Part shown: in pieces, positions 7,796-16,841 of the stretch
Layout of the letters: each line of letters begins with the position of its first letter
Numbering within the stretch: the first letter of the stretch is position 1
Assembly: GCF_042649685.1 (NCBI RefSeq)
Contig: NZ_JBHRZT010000032.1
Coordinates: 1 to 64,000 of the forward strand
Source: Bacillus_BA songklensis
GTDB lineage: Bacteria; Bacillota; Bacilli; Bacillales; Bacillaceae_H
Direction: 5' to 3'
Length of the DNA: 64,000 bases
Translations under genes and position numbers: made by a program
Notes under the pieces: model-generated
Told to the model about the DNA's origin: nothing
Databases searched by the model: none
Seen by the model: the letters and a program-made list of their open reading frames with translations, nothing else

Positions 7796-9324
7796 AAAGA
7801 GCACTGATCAGCGTTTCAGATAAAACAGGGATTCTAGAATTGGCAAAAGAATTGACAGCGCTTGGTGTTGAAATTATATCGACAGGTGGTACGGCAAAAT
7901 TACTCGCTGAGAATGGTGTCAACGTAACAGGAATTTCAGAGGTGACAGGTTTTCCGGAAATTTTAGATGGACGGGTGAAAACTCTTCATCCTAATATCCA
8001 TAGTGGTCTTTTAGCGATCCGGGATAAGGAAGAACATCGAAAGCAAATGGAAGAATTGGGAATTCAGCCAATCGATTTAGTCGTGGTGAACTTATATCCA
8101 TTTAGAGAAACAATCGCGAAGCCGGATGTCACGTATGAAGATGCCATTGAAAATATTGATATCGGCGGACCCACCATGCTGCGGTCTGCAGCCAAAAACC
8201 ATGCCTTTGTTACCGTTGTGGTCGATGCCGAGGATTATCCTGTAATCTTGAATGAGATGAAAAATGGGGGCGTCACCCTGGAAACGAAGAGACGCTTAGC
8301 TGCGAAAGTGTTCCGTCACACGGCCGCTTATGATGCCCTGATCTCTGATTATTTAACCAAACAAACAGGCGAAGAATGGCCGGATCAATATACCGTTACA
8401 TTTGAAAAGGCCCAAGACTTACGATATGGAGAAAATCCCCATCAAAGAGCAGCTTTCTATCGTCTGCCATTGGCTAAATCCGGAACACTGGCTACAGCCG
8501 AACAATTACACGGGAAAGAATTATCCTACAACAATATCAATGATGCAGATGCGGCCTTGCAATTGATAAAAGAATTCGATCAACCGGCTGTGGTTGCCGT
8601 AAAGCATACGAACCCATGCGGGGTAGGTAATGGGCAAACGATCTTCGATGCCTACCAAAAGGCTTATGAATCCGATCCGGTATCAATTTTTGGCGGTATT
8701 ATCGCGGCAAATCGTAAAATTGATAAAGCAACGGCAGACAAGATGAAAGAAATATTCCTTGAAATCATTATGGCACCTGATTTTGATGAAGATGCGTTGG
8801 AAGTGTTAACCCAAAAGAAAAATCTTCGCTTACTTAAATTAGGCGAGTTAAAAATCGAGGCGGAACCGGAACTTCGACTTTCTTCTATTGCAGGGGGCGT
8901 TTTAGTTCAAGAAGAAGACGTAAAGCAAATTAGTTCAGCGGACCTTCGTGTCGTAACAGAAAGGCAGCCTACAAAAGAAGAAGTGGAACAGCTGATTTTT
9001 GCCTGGAAAGTAGTTAAACATGTAAAGTCGAATGCCATTGTTTTGACTAAAGACTTTCAAGCGATCGGGGTAGGGGCTGGTCAAATGAATCGGGTAGGGG
9101 CTGCCAAAATCGCCATCGAGCAAGCGGGAGACAAAGCAAAAGGGTCTTCCCTTGCTTCCGATGCGTTCTTCCCAATGTCGGATACGGTCGAGGAAGCAGC
9201 AAAAGCAGGCATCACGGCCATCATTCAGCCGGGTGGGTCCATTCGAGACGAGGAATCCATCCAAGCAGCAAATAAATATGGAATTGCTATGGTGTTTACA
9301 GGGATAAGACATTTTAAACACTAG
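7792..9324 (+). CDS. purH: Bifunctional AICAR transformylase / IMP cyclohydrolase PurH
   Basis: 510 residues, normal length. It carries out the last two steps to IMP. The N-terminal cyclohydrolase domain has RALISVSDKTGI, the STGGTAKLL loop and DGRVKTLHPNIHSGLL. The C-terminal transformylase domain has LRYGENPHQRAAFY and AVKHTNPCGVG (the catalytic Lys-His pair), and ends in SDAFFPMSDTVEEAAKAG and GIRHF. Translationally coupled to purN (ATGA). Confidence 0.97.
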   Translation: MKRALISVSDKTGILELAKELTALGVEIISTGGTAKLLAENGVNVTGISEVTGFPEILDGRVKTLHPNIHSGLLAIRDKEEHRKQMEELGIQPIDLVVVNLYPFRETIAKPDVTYEDAIENIDIGGPTMLRSAAKNHAFVTVVVDAEDYPVILNEMKNGGVTLETKRRLAAKVFRHTAAYDALISDYLTKQTGEEWPDQYTVTFEKAQDLRYGENPHQRAAFYRLPLAKSGTLATAEQLHGKELSYNNINDADAALQLIKEFDQPAVVAVKHTNPCGVGNGQTIFDAYQKAYESDPVSIFGGIIAANRKIDKATADKMKEIFLEIIMAPDFDEDALEVLTQKKNLRLLKLGELKIEAEPELRLSSIAGGVLVQEEDVKQISSADLRVVTERQPTKEEVEQLIFAWKVVKHVKSNAIVLTKDFQAIGVGAGQMNRVGAAKIAIEQAGDKAKGSSLASDAFFPMSDTVEEAAKAGITAIIQPGGSIRDEESIQAANKYGIAMVFTGIRHFKH

Positions 9325-9339
9325 GGAGGGAAGAGAAAA

Positions 9340-10602
9340 ATGAAGGTGTTAGTTGTTGGTGGAGGCGGTCGCGAGCATGCCATTGTCTGGAAACTGTCTC
9401 AAAGTCCTAAGATCGATCGTATTTATTGCGCTCCTGGCAATCCGGGTATAGCAGAATTAGCGGAATGCGTATCTATTTCGATTTCAGATATCGAGAAATT
9501 AGCTGAGTTTGCAAAAAAAGAACAAATTGAACTTACGTTTGTAGGACCAGAAGAGCCTCTCTTACATGGCATTGTGAATCACTTTAAACAGCAAGGATTG
9601 ACTATATTCGGTCCTACCAGGGAAGCGGCGCTGATTGAGGGCAGTAAAGCGTTCGCCAAGGAATTAATGATGAAATATCGTATCCCTACCGCTAAATATG
9701 CTTCTTTTACCAACTATGAGGAAGCGCTGGCCTATGTTCGTACGACAGGAGCACCAATCGTCATTAAAGCGGATGGTTTGGCCGCGGGAAAAGGTGTTGT
9801 TGTGGCTCAAACCGTAACAGAAGCTGAAGAAGCGCTTAAGACCATGATGGAAGAGGCAGCCTTTGGTTCGGCAGGGGCAAGGGTGGTCGTGGAGGAATTT
9901 TTGGAAGGGGAAGAGATGACCTTGCTCGCTTTTGTGGATGGAACTACCGTGAAGCCGATGGTTCCCGCCCAGGATCATAAGCCGGTATATAATGGCGACC
10001 AGGGGCCTAACACGGGTGGAATGGGAACCTATGCACCATTGCCTCAGGTTAATCCTTCCATGGTAGAGCGGATTGTTCGCGAAATTGTCGAGCCAACGGC
10101 AAAAGCCATGGTAGAAGAAGGCCGGTCTTTTGAAGGGATTCTCTATACCGGTTTGATGCTGACCAGGGAAGGTCCGAAGGTGATTGAATATAATGCTCGT
10201 TTTGGCGATCCGGAAACCCAAGTCGTTCTTCCCCTGTTGGAAACAGATCTGCTCGATATTTTTATCGCCGGTCTTTCAAAGGGATTAGAAAATATGGAGG
10301 TGAAATGGAAAGACAAGTCTGCCGTTTGTGTCGTTATGTCTTCCGCTGGTTACCCTGGGCCCTACGATAAAGGAAACGTGATTCAAGGGTTGGATCAAAT
10401 ATCTTATCCCACTATTGTATTCCATGCCGGAACAACAAAAAAAGATGGCGAGCTCATCTCCTATGGCGGTCGTGTCCTAGGTATCACTTCCATTGGTGAT
10501 ACGCTGCAAGAAGCGAGGGATTTAGCCTACGGGGCGATAGAGAAGATATCGTTTGAAGGTGCTCATTACAGAACGGACATCGGCTCCAAAGCTTTGCGTT
10601 AG
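9340..10602 (+). CDS. purD: Phosphoribosylamine-glycine ligase PurD
   Basis: 420 residues. PurD ligates phosphoribosylamine and glycine with ATP, using the product of PurF. The ATP-grasp features are present: VVGGGGREHAI at the N-terminus, GLAAGKGVVVA, EEFLEGEEMTLL, DHKPVYNGDQGPNTGGMG and EYNARFGDPETQ. It starts 16 bases after purH with a GGGAGGG site. It is the last gene of the cluster, as in B. subtilis. Confidence 0.97.
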   Translation: MKVLVVGGGGREHAIVWKLSQSPKIDRIYCAPGNPGIAELAECVSISISDIEKLAEFAKKEQIELTFVGPEEPLLHGIVNHFKQQGLTIFGPTREAALIEGSKAFAKELMMKYRIPTAKYASFTNYEEALAYVRTTGAPIVIKADGLAAGKGVVVAQTVTEAEEALKTMMEEAAFGSAGARVVVEEFLEGEEMTLLAFVDGTTVKPMVPAQDHKPVYNGDQGPNTGGMGTYAPLPQVNPSMVERIVREIVEPTAKAMVEEGRSFEGILYTGLMLTREGPKVIEYNARFGDPETQVVLPLLETDLLDIFIAGLSKGLENMEVKWKDKSAVCVVMSSAGYPGPYDKGNVIQGLDQISYPTIVFHAGTTKKDGELISYGGRVLGITSIGDTLQEARDLAYGAIEKISFEGAHYRTDIGSKALR

Positions 10603-10691
10603 AATGGATGGATCCATCAACACTTGATCAATTAGTACATGAGAATGGAGATTTTATTAAATGTAAAAAATATAGAGAGGTACGTTATTAA

Positions 10692-12197
10692 ATGAATACT
10701 CAAAAAACATCCGACAGTCCGGTTCGTACGCGTCCTATTTTCGGTGTAATGCTTGCCGGAGCCTTGGTCGCATTTCTAAATCAAACGCTGATAAATATTG
10801 CATTGCCCCAAATGATGAAGCATTTTCATATTGAGGCTGCAACCGCAAACTGGTTAACGACCATTTTTATGCTGGTCAACGGGATCGTCATTCCGATTAC
10901 CGCTTTCTTGATGGACCGATTCACGACAAGACAGTTGTATCTTACTTCAATGGGACTTTTCGCTGCAGGAACCTTAATTTGCGGGATAGCTCCGAACTTC
11001 TCGGTTATCTTGATTGGTCGAGTTGTGCAAGCTGCAGGAGCCGGGGTTCTGTTCCCTTTGATTACGAATGTCATTTTTACGTTATTTCCACCCGAACGCC
11101 GCGGTTTTGCCATGGGTATTTTCGGTGTTGCCATGAACTTTGCCCCGGCTGTAGGGCCAACGTTATCAGGATGGGTTGTCCAACACTATTCCTGGCGGGT
11201 GCTGTTCTTTATCATTTTCCCAATTGCTCTTATTGACTTTTTAGCAGCGATTTTTCTGGTCAAAAATGTGACGGAAACGGGCCGTCCAAAGCTCGATGTG
11301 ATTGGTGTAATGTTGTCTACCATTGGATTTGGCGGAATTCTATACGGTTTTGCTACAGCAGGAACGAAAGGTTGGGATAGTGCTGAAGTCATCACTATGT
11401 TTATCATTGGCGGCATCAGTCTAATTTTATTTGTATGGCGTCAATTGGTTGTTGAACATCCAATATTGGAGTTTCGTATTTTTCGCTACCCGATCTTTAC
11501 CTTAACCACTATAATCAACATCATTGTGACAATGGCCATGTTCTCAGGAATGATCTTGATGCCTATTTATATGCAGAATGTTCGTGGATTCTCACCGTTA
11601 CAATCGGGATTAATGCTTTTGCCAGGCGGTATTGTAATGGGGATCATGTCCCCTATTACCGGAAGAATATTTGATAAATTCGGAGCCAAATGGCTTGTCA
11701 TTATCGGTTTGGCTATAACGATCGTGACTACATTTGCGCTCACACGTCTAGAAATTGATACAACTTTCAGATATGTGGTAGTGGCGTATACACTTCGAAT
11801 GTTTGGAATGTCATTAGTGATGATGCCGATCTTTACGGCAGGGTTAAACGAATTGGCACTTAGTTTAAACAAGTATGGAACAGCCATGGTAAACACATTA
11901 AGAATGATCGCAGGTGCTGTTGGGATGGCATTTTTTGTATCAATCATGACAAATAGGGGAGCGAAGCACGTAAAAGAAATCTTGATGCAACATCATATTC
12001 TTCCAACAGATAAGACACATATGCCAATGGCGGTAAATCAAGGAGCTGTAATGGGGATCAATGATGCGTTCATGGTAGCTACATGGTTAACGGTAGGCGC
12101 GTTTATGTTGTCGTTCTTCATTCGGCGGACTTCACCAAAAGAGGACACGATAACAAATCGTATTAAAAAATCTAATAAAGAGCCGGCGCTGCAGTAA
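10692..12197 (+). CDS. DHA2-family MFS multidrug exporter (EmrB/QacA/LmrB type)
   Basis: 501 residues with 14 predicted membrane helices. Proton-driven exporter in the cytoplasmic membrane. Helix 1 and loop 2 carry LNQTLINIALPQM and NWLTTIFMLVNGIVIP, and helix 5 carries the antiporter motif GVAMNFAPAVGPTLSGWVV, features of the drug-exporting DHA2 group. The closest style is LmrB/YhcA of Bacillus. A GAGAGG site precedes the ATG. The last ~400 bases are nearly duplicated at 26046-26490. The substrate cannot be read from the sequence. Confidence 0.85.
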   Translation: MNTQKTSDSPVRTRPIFGVMLAGALVAFLNQTLINIALPQMMKHFHIEAATANWLTTIFMLVNGIVIPITAFLMDRFTTRQLYLTSMGLFAAGTLICGIAPNFSVILIGRVVQAAGAGVLFPLITNVIFTLFPPERRGFAMGIFGVAMNFAPAVGPTLSGWVVQHYSWRVLFFIIFPIALIDFLAAIFLVKNVTETGRPKLDVIGVMLSTIGFGGILYGFATAGTKGWDSAEVITMFIIGGISLILFVWRQLVVEHPILEFRIFRYPIFTLTTIINIIVTMAMFSGMILMPIYMQNVRGFSPLQSGLMLLPGGIVMGIMSPITGRIFDKFGAKWLVIIGLAITIVTTFALTRLEIDTTFRYVVVAYTLRMFGMSLVMMPIFTAGLNELALSLNKYGTAMVNTLRMIAGAVGMAFFVSIMTNRGAKHVKEILMQHHILPTDKTHMPMAVNQGAVMGINDAFMVATWLTVGAFMLSFFIRRTSPKEDTITNRIKKSNKEPALQ

Positions 12198-12322
12198 AAT
12201 AATGTAAATACATGGTAGGTATCATGCTCTTATAGATGACACATGGAATGCCGCATTTGGATAGTATTCGGCACATTTGGAGCGTGTAATAAAACTAATA
12301 TTAATTTAAAACAATCAATCTC

Positions 12323-12373
12323 ACCTCTACCTTGACAGGGGAGAGGTCGCTGGTTCGAACCCAGTCGGAATCA
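12323..12373 (+). pseudogene. tRNA-Val(GAC) 3' fragment
   Basis: The sequence has an anticodon loop TTGACAG (anticodon GAC, valine) on a 9-base stem with one mismatch. A T-arm GCTGG-TTCGAAC-CCAGT and the acceptor 3' strand CGGAATC plus A follow. No D-arm or 5' acceptor strand (GATTCCG) is found upstream. It is therefore the 3' half of a tRNA gene, as integrative elements leave at attachment sites. A stem with AAAACGC and GCGTTT arms follows at 12383-12405. Confidence 0.6.
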
Positions 12374-12561
12374 TACTAGCAAAAAAACGCAATATGACGG
12401 CGTTTATAAACTAATATCTAACATAGCTCTTTGTGAAGTGTTGAGATAGTTTTAGCTGAAGTGTTGCGTTTTTTCCCGTTTCACGGCTTCTTTTGTACAC
12501 GTTATCAATACGTGATGAAAGGGGCTTTTTTCGTGTGGCTTTAAAAGGTTTTATTAGAGGT

Positions 12562-12602
12562 TCATTGCAATTATCTTGAATTCTTTGCACCTGAACCTTA
12601 CA
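12562..12602 (-). repeat. Solitary end of an IS/MITE-like element
   Basis: The segment GCAATTATCTTGAATTCTTT followed by GCACCTGAACC closely matches 13989-14018 (GCAATTATCTTGAAGTTTTT, then GCACCAGAAC). It is an orphan copy of one end of the element at 13889-14021. The surrounding 12198-12738 otherwise holds only the tRNA fragment and the malR promoter region. Confidence 0.5.
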
Positions 12603-12738
12603 TCTTAGTAGATGTGCCAATTCATTAGGGGCTAATAGGAACGGCAACAGAGCAGAAAAGAAATTAACAACCTTAAAAATTGAATTTTAGCATTTTCAAA
12701 GGATGTAGTGTATCATGTAAGTAGAAGATTTGGAGTGA

Positions 12739-13764
12739 ATGATCATGTCAGTAACAATAAAAGATGTCGCGAAACTCGCAAATGTAGCACCTTCAACAGT
12801 ATCAAGGGTAATTGCAAACAGCCCGCGTATTAGCGAACGGACGAAAAAACGGGTAAGAGAGGCAATGGAGTATCTGGGATATCATCCGAATTTTAATGCC
12901 AGAAGCCTTGCAAACAAAAACACTCAGGCAATTGGTCTTGTGATGCCGAGTTCGGCCGATAAAGCATTTCAAAACCCGTTCTTCCCTGAAGTCATTAGAG
13001 GAATCAGCACAAAGGCACATGAAAAGAATTTTGCTATTTATATGTCAACAGGGCAGACCGAACAAGAAATCTATGACGGTGTCGTCGCAATGATTCATGG
13101 AAGACGTGTTGACGGTATCCTGCTTCTCTATTCGCGGGTTGGTGACAGGATTATATCCTTGCTGCAAGAGAAGAAGTTTCCGTTTTCAGTGATCGGCAAG
13201 CCGTCCAAGGGCGCGGAGCAGATTACTCATGTGGATAACGACAATTTCAAAGCTGGGATGGAAGCGACTGATTATCTCATCCAACTTGGCCATGAACGCA
13301 TCGCCTTTGTCGGCGGAAGTTTAGACCTTGTTGTTACCATTGATCGGATGCTCGGTTATAAGAAGGCATTAGGAGATGCGGATATTCTATACCGGGATGA
13401 TTACATCGTCCAAGAAGAATTTCTGAAGGAAGGCGGAAGAGAAGCAATCATGGGTCTCATGTCATTGCAAACTCCACCGACAGCACTTATAGTAACGGAT
13501 GATTTAATGTCCTTCGGCATCATGGGCAGCATCGACGAAATGGGCCTTTCCGTCCCTGAGGATATTTCAATCGTCAGCTTTAACAATTTGATGCTGGGCG
13601 AATTTGCTAAACCGCCATTGACTTCAATAGATATCGATATTTTTAAACTCGGTTATCAAGCGGCTGGGTGTCTATTGGATCAAATTGAAAATTCGGACCA
13701 AGAGGCAAAACGGGTAATTGTCCCGCATAAATTGATTAAGCGGCAGACATGTCAACGTCTGTGA
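12739..13764 (+). CDS. malR: LacI-family repressor, MalR-like
   Basis: 341 residues. The N-terminal helix-turn-helix is VTIKDVAKLANVAPSTVSRVIA, and the hinge region is RSLANKNTQAIGLVMPSS. A periplasmic-binding-protein-like effector domain follows. The whole resembles maltose-operon repressors (MalR) of Gram-positive bacteria. The neighbours are GH13 and GH31 glucosidases and sugar carriers. GCAAACGTTTGC-type operators, as this family binds, occur at 14889 and 17976. The preferred start may be the ATG at 12745 (MSVTIKD), which is better spaced from GGAGTG. A perfect terminator follows at 13815. The ligand is inferred. Confidence 0.78.
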   Translation: MIMSVTIKDVAKLANVAPSTVSRVIANSPRISERTKKRVREAMEYLGYHPNFNARSLANKNTQAIGLVMPSSADKAFQNPFFPEVIRGISTKAHEKNFAIYMSTGQTEQEIYDGVVAMIHGRRVDGILLLYSRVGDRIISLLQEKKFPFSVIGKPSKGAEQITHVDNDNFKAGMEATDYLIQLGHERIAFVGGSLDLVVTIDRMLGYKKALGDADILYRDDYIVQEEFLKEGGREAIMGLMSLQTPPTALIVTDDLMSFGIMGSIDEMGLSVPEDISIVSFNNLMLGEFAKPPLTSIDIDIFKLGYQAAGCLLDQIENSDQEAKRVIVPHKLIKRQTCQRL

Positions 13765-13814
13765 ATTGCTTGAATCAAGACTAATTAAGAAACTAAAGCT
13801 TTTGGAGATGTTGA

Positions 13815-13851
13815 CAAAATGGGGTGAGAGTAAAACTCTCACCCCGTTTTG
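13815..13851 (+). terminator. Intrinsic terminator after malR
   Basis: Arms of 17 bases, CAAAATGGGGTGAGAGT and its near-complement, enclose a 3-base loop. The second arm ends in GTTTTG. Confidence 0.85.
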
Positions 13852-13888
13852 TTGTAACTACCTATTTTCTATATAAGTTGAATGATTC

Positions 13889-14021
13889 TGGTGCAGAAAG
13901 CATTTGATAGAGATGTAGAGCCTACAAGGCCTGCGCTATTCCAGATTATCATGTAATAGTATCAGTATGTCCAAAATTTAGAGATTGATTGCAATTATCT
14001 TGAAGTTTTTGCACCAGAACA
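13889..14021. mobile_element. Short MITE-like element with imperfect inverted ends
   Basis: The left end reads TTCTGGTGCAGAAAGC. The right end, on the complement, reads TTCTGGTGCAAAAACTTC. The ~130 bases between carry no transposase, so this is a miniature or internally deleted insertion element. A lone copy of the right end sits at 12562. The element lies directly beyond the 3' end of the GH13 remnant, whose frame now runs into it. Confidence 0.55.
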
Positions 14022-14878
14022 GAATAGAAAATCCCTCTGTTGAAAGGAGCAACAAAGGGACTTTCTACTATTACAGAACTTTGAGCGGGAATTGTTAATG
14101 TTATTTGCTTGTGAGCTTTCTTTATTTTTACTTTATTTGTTTCGTAAAGAACTTTCTTTACATCTACATCTTCAAGACTCACGCTTACAGGCTGTTCTGA
14201 TAAGTTATGGAGAACAATATTTGATTGGTTCTCATAACTGCGCTCAAAAGCCAAAATATGTTCGTTATTTGTTTCGATAGGCTTGATGTCACCTTTCATT
14301 AAGACATCATTGGTTTGGCGAAGATGAGAAAGATTGCGGTAATGATTCAGTAAGGAATTTCGCTCTTCATTTTGTTCTTCAACGGATCCCCCGGCTTCAT
14401 CGTATTTAGATTCAATCCAGGTTGTTTGCTCAGCTGTCTTGTGCGGTGCCCAGACAAGCGGTTCACGGATATGTTCATCAGGCTTGTCGCCTTTCATGCC
14501 GATTTCTTCTCCGTAATAAATGAACGGGTTACCGGCCAATGTCATCAAGATGGAGGCTGCAAGCTTTGCCTTTGCTGTATCTCCTTCGAATTCTGACATA
14601 ATGCGTGTGTCATCATGATTGCGTAAAAATGCCGCATCCAGTGCACCCCGGCCTGAAATTTGCTCATAATACTCATTCATTTCGCTCTGAGCTCCTGCAA
14701 TGTCAAGATTTTCACCGTGCAAGACCGATTCAACAATCTTTTCTGAGAGATCAAAGTTAAATAAGGAGTTCATTCCTTTATAGTAAGGAGCAACTGTTTC
14801 TTTCTCATCCCATACCTCTCCTACAAGATAAGCACTTGGGTTAACTTCACGGACCGCTTTTTCAAAATCTACCCACCA
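14022..14878 (-). pseudogene. GH13 alpha-glucosidase/amylase, 5'-truncated
   Basis: The open frame begins mid-protein at RWWVDFEKAVREVNP and has no start codon. It includes LVGEVWDE (general acid Glu), FLRNHDDTR (the conserved catalytic-site Asp) and GNPFIYYGEEIGM, then a C-terminal beta domain ending near PAQSSVIVES. The N-terminal half of the barrel with the nucleophile Asp is absent, so it is inactive. It was probably an alpha-amylase or oligo-1,6-glucosidase. The cut lies about 10 bases from a LacI-type operator, so the deletion joined the promoter region to the gene interior. A stem-loop at 14026-14067 is likely the old terminator. Confidence 0.85.
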
Positions 14879-14888
14879 TCTCTATTAT

Positions 14889-14902
14889 GCTAACGTTTGC
14901 GC
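14889..14902. promoter_or_regulatory. LacI/MalR-type operator
   Basis: GCTAACGTTTGCGC, centred on a CG, matches the LacI-family half-site pattern. It lies just upstream of the truncated GH13 gene. The MalR-like repressor at 12739 is a plausible partner. The rest of 14903-15300 shows no gene. Confidence 0.5.
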
Positions 14903-15307
14903 AACTAAACGACAATACGAATAAATACCCATTTGAAAAACGGGACTTTTTCGACCCTCATAAAGAAAGACCTTTATATCAAGGACTGAAGGGTAGAGAA
15001 CAGTTTCATTTTATATTTGCCATAAAAAATTAATATTAAATTTTTACAATTTTTAAAATCGCAACTCTAAAATCCGGAAACAGTTAAATAAACTAAAACA
15101 GGCGGCCATATATATTAGCAGTTCCTTCTTATTGCGGCTGTACAATAACACTGTTTTAGCTGTTTTTGAACTTTAACAATCCCTCTTATTAACTGTTTGC
15201 TCATATTTTATAGAATGACCATTTGTAAAATATGACGAAAAAAGATAGAATAAAGCTTAGTATTTTATAAGAATTTGTGTAACCGTTTGTATCTATATAG
15301 ATCGATT

Positions 15308-15429
15308 TAGAAAATTCGACCTGACCAAAGAACGGCCATGCCAAATTTTCTAGACCTAAGCGGCTGGCACCCCCCTTGCGGGGTTGGCGCCAACCGCATA
15401 GGTGAACCCTTGAGGGTGAATTCAAGTTG
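15308..15429 (+). ncRNA. Orphan omega-RNA-like structured element (IS200/IS605 right-end type)
   Basis: Three nested or consecutive stems are visible. Arms TAGAAAATT at 15308 and AATTTTCTA at 15344 pair perfectly. CGGCTGGC (15361) pairs with GCCAACCG around an inner ACCCC/GGGGT hairpin. A final GAACCC-TTGA-GGGT hairpin ends in GAATTCAAG. The segment is more GC-rich than its flanks and non-coding. This plan, ending in TTCAA just before a variable sequence, is that of the right end of TnpB-bearing IS200/IS605 elements, whose transcript is the guide scaffold. No tnpA or tnpB is present here, so it is a relic or a stand-alone RNA. The class is inferred from memory of such ends. Confidence 0.45.
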
Positions 15430-15594
15430 TCTGGATTACCGATTGTGATGCCTCTTGATTGAATGAAGATGTGTCGAGTTATTAAGTGGAATATATATAT
15501 AAAGTCTGTCTTCACTGCTGAAAATGAAATTCGCTTTTTAGAATAATATAATCTTGTCTATTATTCGTTTACTTAATAAAGGGAGTGGAAAAAA

Positions 15595-16785
15595 ATGAAC
15601 AAGCAAAAAATGCAAGTAATATTTCTTTTGTTTGTCACCATGTTTGTACTAGGTGGCCTTGCTAACACAAAAGGGATTATTCTTGAGCAAGTAAAGGGAG
15701 ACATCGGACTAAGCTTAAGCCAAATTGGTCTCGTCCTGTTTGTTTTCCAATGGGGTTTTGTTATTGCGAGTATGGTAACGGGATACCTAACCGATAAAAA
15801 AGGGCTTCGTTTTATGATGCTGGTAGGTGCCGTGAGCATGACAGCCGGTTTGCTTTTGACTGGTTTTGCAGGAAGTGCTTTATTCTTTTTAGGTTTTTAT
15901 TCAATTGTTGGCCTTGGCATTGGCTCTATGACGGTTTCCATTAATGCCATCATTCCTGCTTTATATAAGGAAAGTGCCGGATCGATGTTTAATATTGCCA
16001 ACGGCATTTTTGGCCTTGGAATGATTTTTATGCCAATCATTATGAATATGATGTTTGACCACAGTTTAACATGGCGTTACTTCTATATTGGACTGGCTGT
16101 GATTATTGCATTGACAATGGTGGTTATTGTTTTCTCTAGTTTGCCAAAACCTCCAGCGGAAGAATTGAACATTAAGGATTTTTTAGGAACGATTAAAAAT
16201 AAAGAGTTTTTACTTATTGTTTTATTCTTGATGTTTTATGTGTCAACGGAAAACGCATTTATGAATTTCTTCCCAATTTATTATACATCTTTGGATATTG
16301 CTAATATGTCGTTAGAAGAAAAGCGTGAAATTGCAGCTTATGTGATTGCAAGTTTTTCTGTATTGTTTACAATTGGCCGTTTTGCAGGGGGATTTATAAA
16401 TTATAGGTTAGGAGAGAAAAAGACGCTTGTGCTCTTTTCTATTCTTTCTGTTATCGCGCTAATTGCCAGTAAACTACTTGCAGCTCAATGGGTATACTTA
16501 TTTATGTCTGTAGGATTGGCATTTTCTGTTTTGTTTCCAACGGCTACGGCTATTGGTACCAAAACGACAGACAAAGGTGGTTCTGCCTTGGGTTTTGTAT
16601 ATGTAGCAGCTGGTATTGGGGGAGCAATGGCAGGCTGGCTTGTTGGAATTCTTTCTGATATTTTAGGGCCTTCTGTTGGCTTCAATATCCCAATTATATT
16701 TGTTGTCATTATGCTCATTATTGCATTATTGATTAAAGGGGAAAAGCCGAAGGAAAAGGGATCGGATATAGGAGAGGTTGCGTAA
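15595..16785 (+). CDS. MFS transporter, probably sugar-specific
   Basis: 396 residues with 12 predicted helices. The protein has MFS motifs GYLTDKKGLRFMM (loop 2-3) and GRFAGGFINYRLGEKK (loop 8-9). N-terminal GGLANTKGIILEQVKGDIGLS and the overall plan resemble the fucose/glucose-galactose (FHS) branch. The position between glucosidase genes suggests uptake of a sugar released by them. A GGGAGTGG site precedes the ATG. Genes on both sides are broken but this one is intact. Substrate unknown. Confidence 0.8.
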   Translation: MNKQKMQVIFLLFVTMFVLGGLANTKGIILEQVKGDIGLSLSQIGLVLFVFQWGFVIASMVTGYLTDKKGLRFMMLVGAVSMTAGLLLTGFAGSALFFLGFYSIVGLGIGSMTVSINAIIPALYKESAGSMFNIANGIFGLGMIFMPIIMNMMFDHSLTWRYFYIGLAVIIALTMVVIVFSSLPKPPAEELNIKDFLGTIKNKEFLLIVLFLMFYVSTENAFMNFFPIYYTSLDIANMSLEEKREIAAYVIASFSVLFTIGRFAGGFINYRLGEKKTLVLFSILSVIALIASKLLAAQWVYLFMSVGLAFSVLFPTATAIGTKTTDKGGSALGFVYVAAGIGGAMAGWLVGILSDILGPSVGFNIPIIFVVIMLIIALLIKGEKPKEKGSDIGEVA

Positions 16786-16810
16786 AAGGCTCGGGTTTTC
16801 GAGTCTTTTT
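16786..16810 (+). terminator. Terminator after the MFS gene
   Basis: AAGGCTCG, a 6-base loop, CGAGTCTT and a T run directly after the stop codon. The two arms differ by one mismatch. Confidence 0.6.
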
Positions 16811-16841
16811 ATTTCGCCTTTTATTCAAGGATGATATCGGC

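Noticed and set aside
9664..10221. A 185-codon frame antisense to purD
   Set aside because: purD is fully conserved on the other strand. The antisense frame is Phe/His-rich, as shadows of Gly/Glu codons are.
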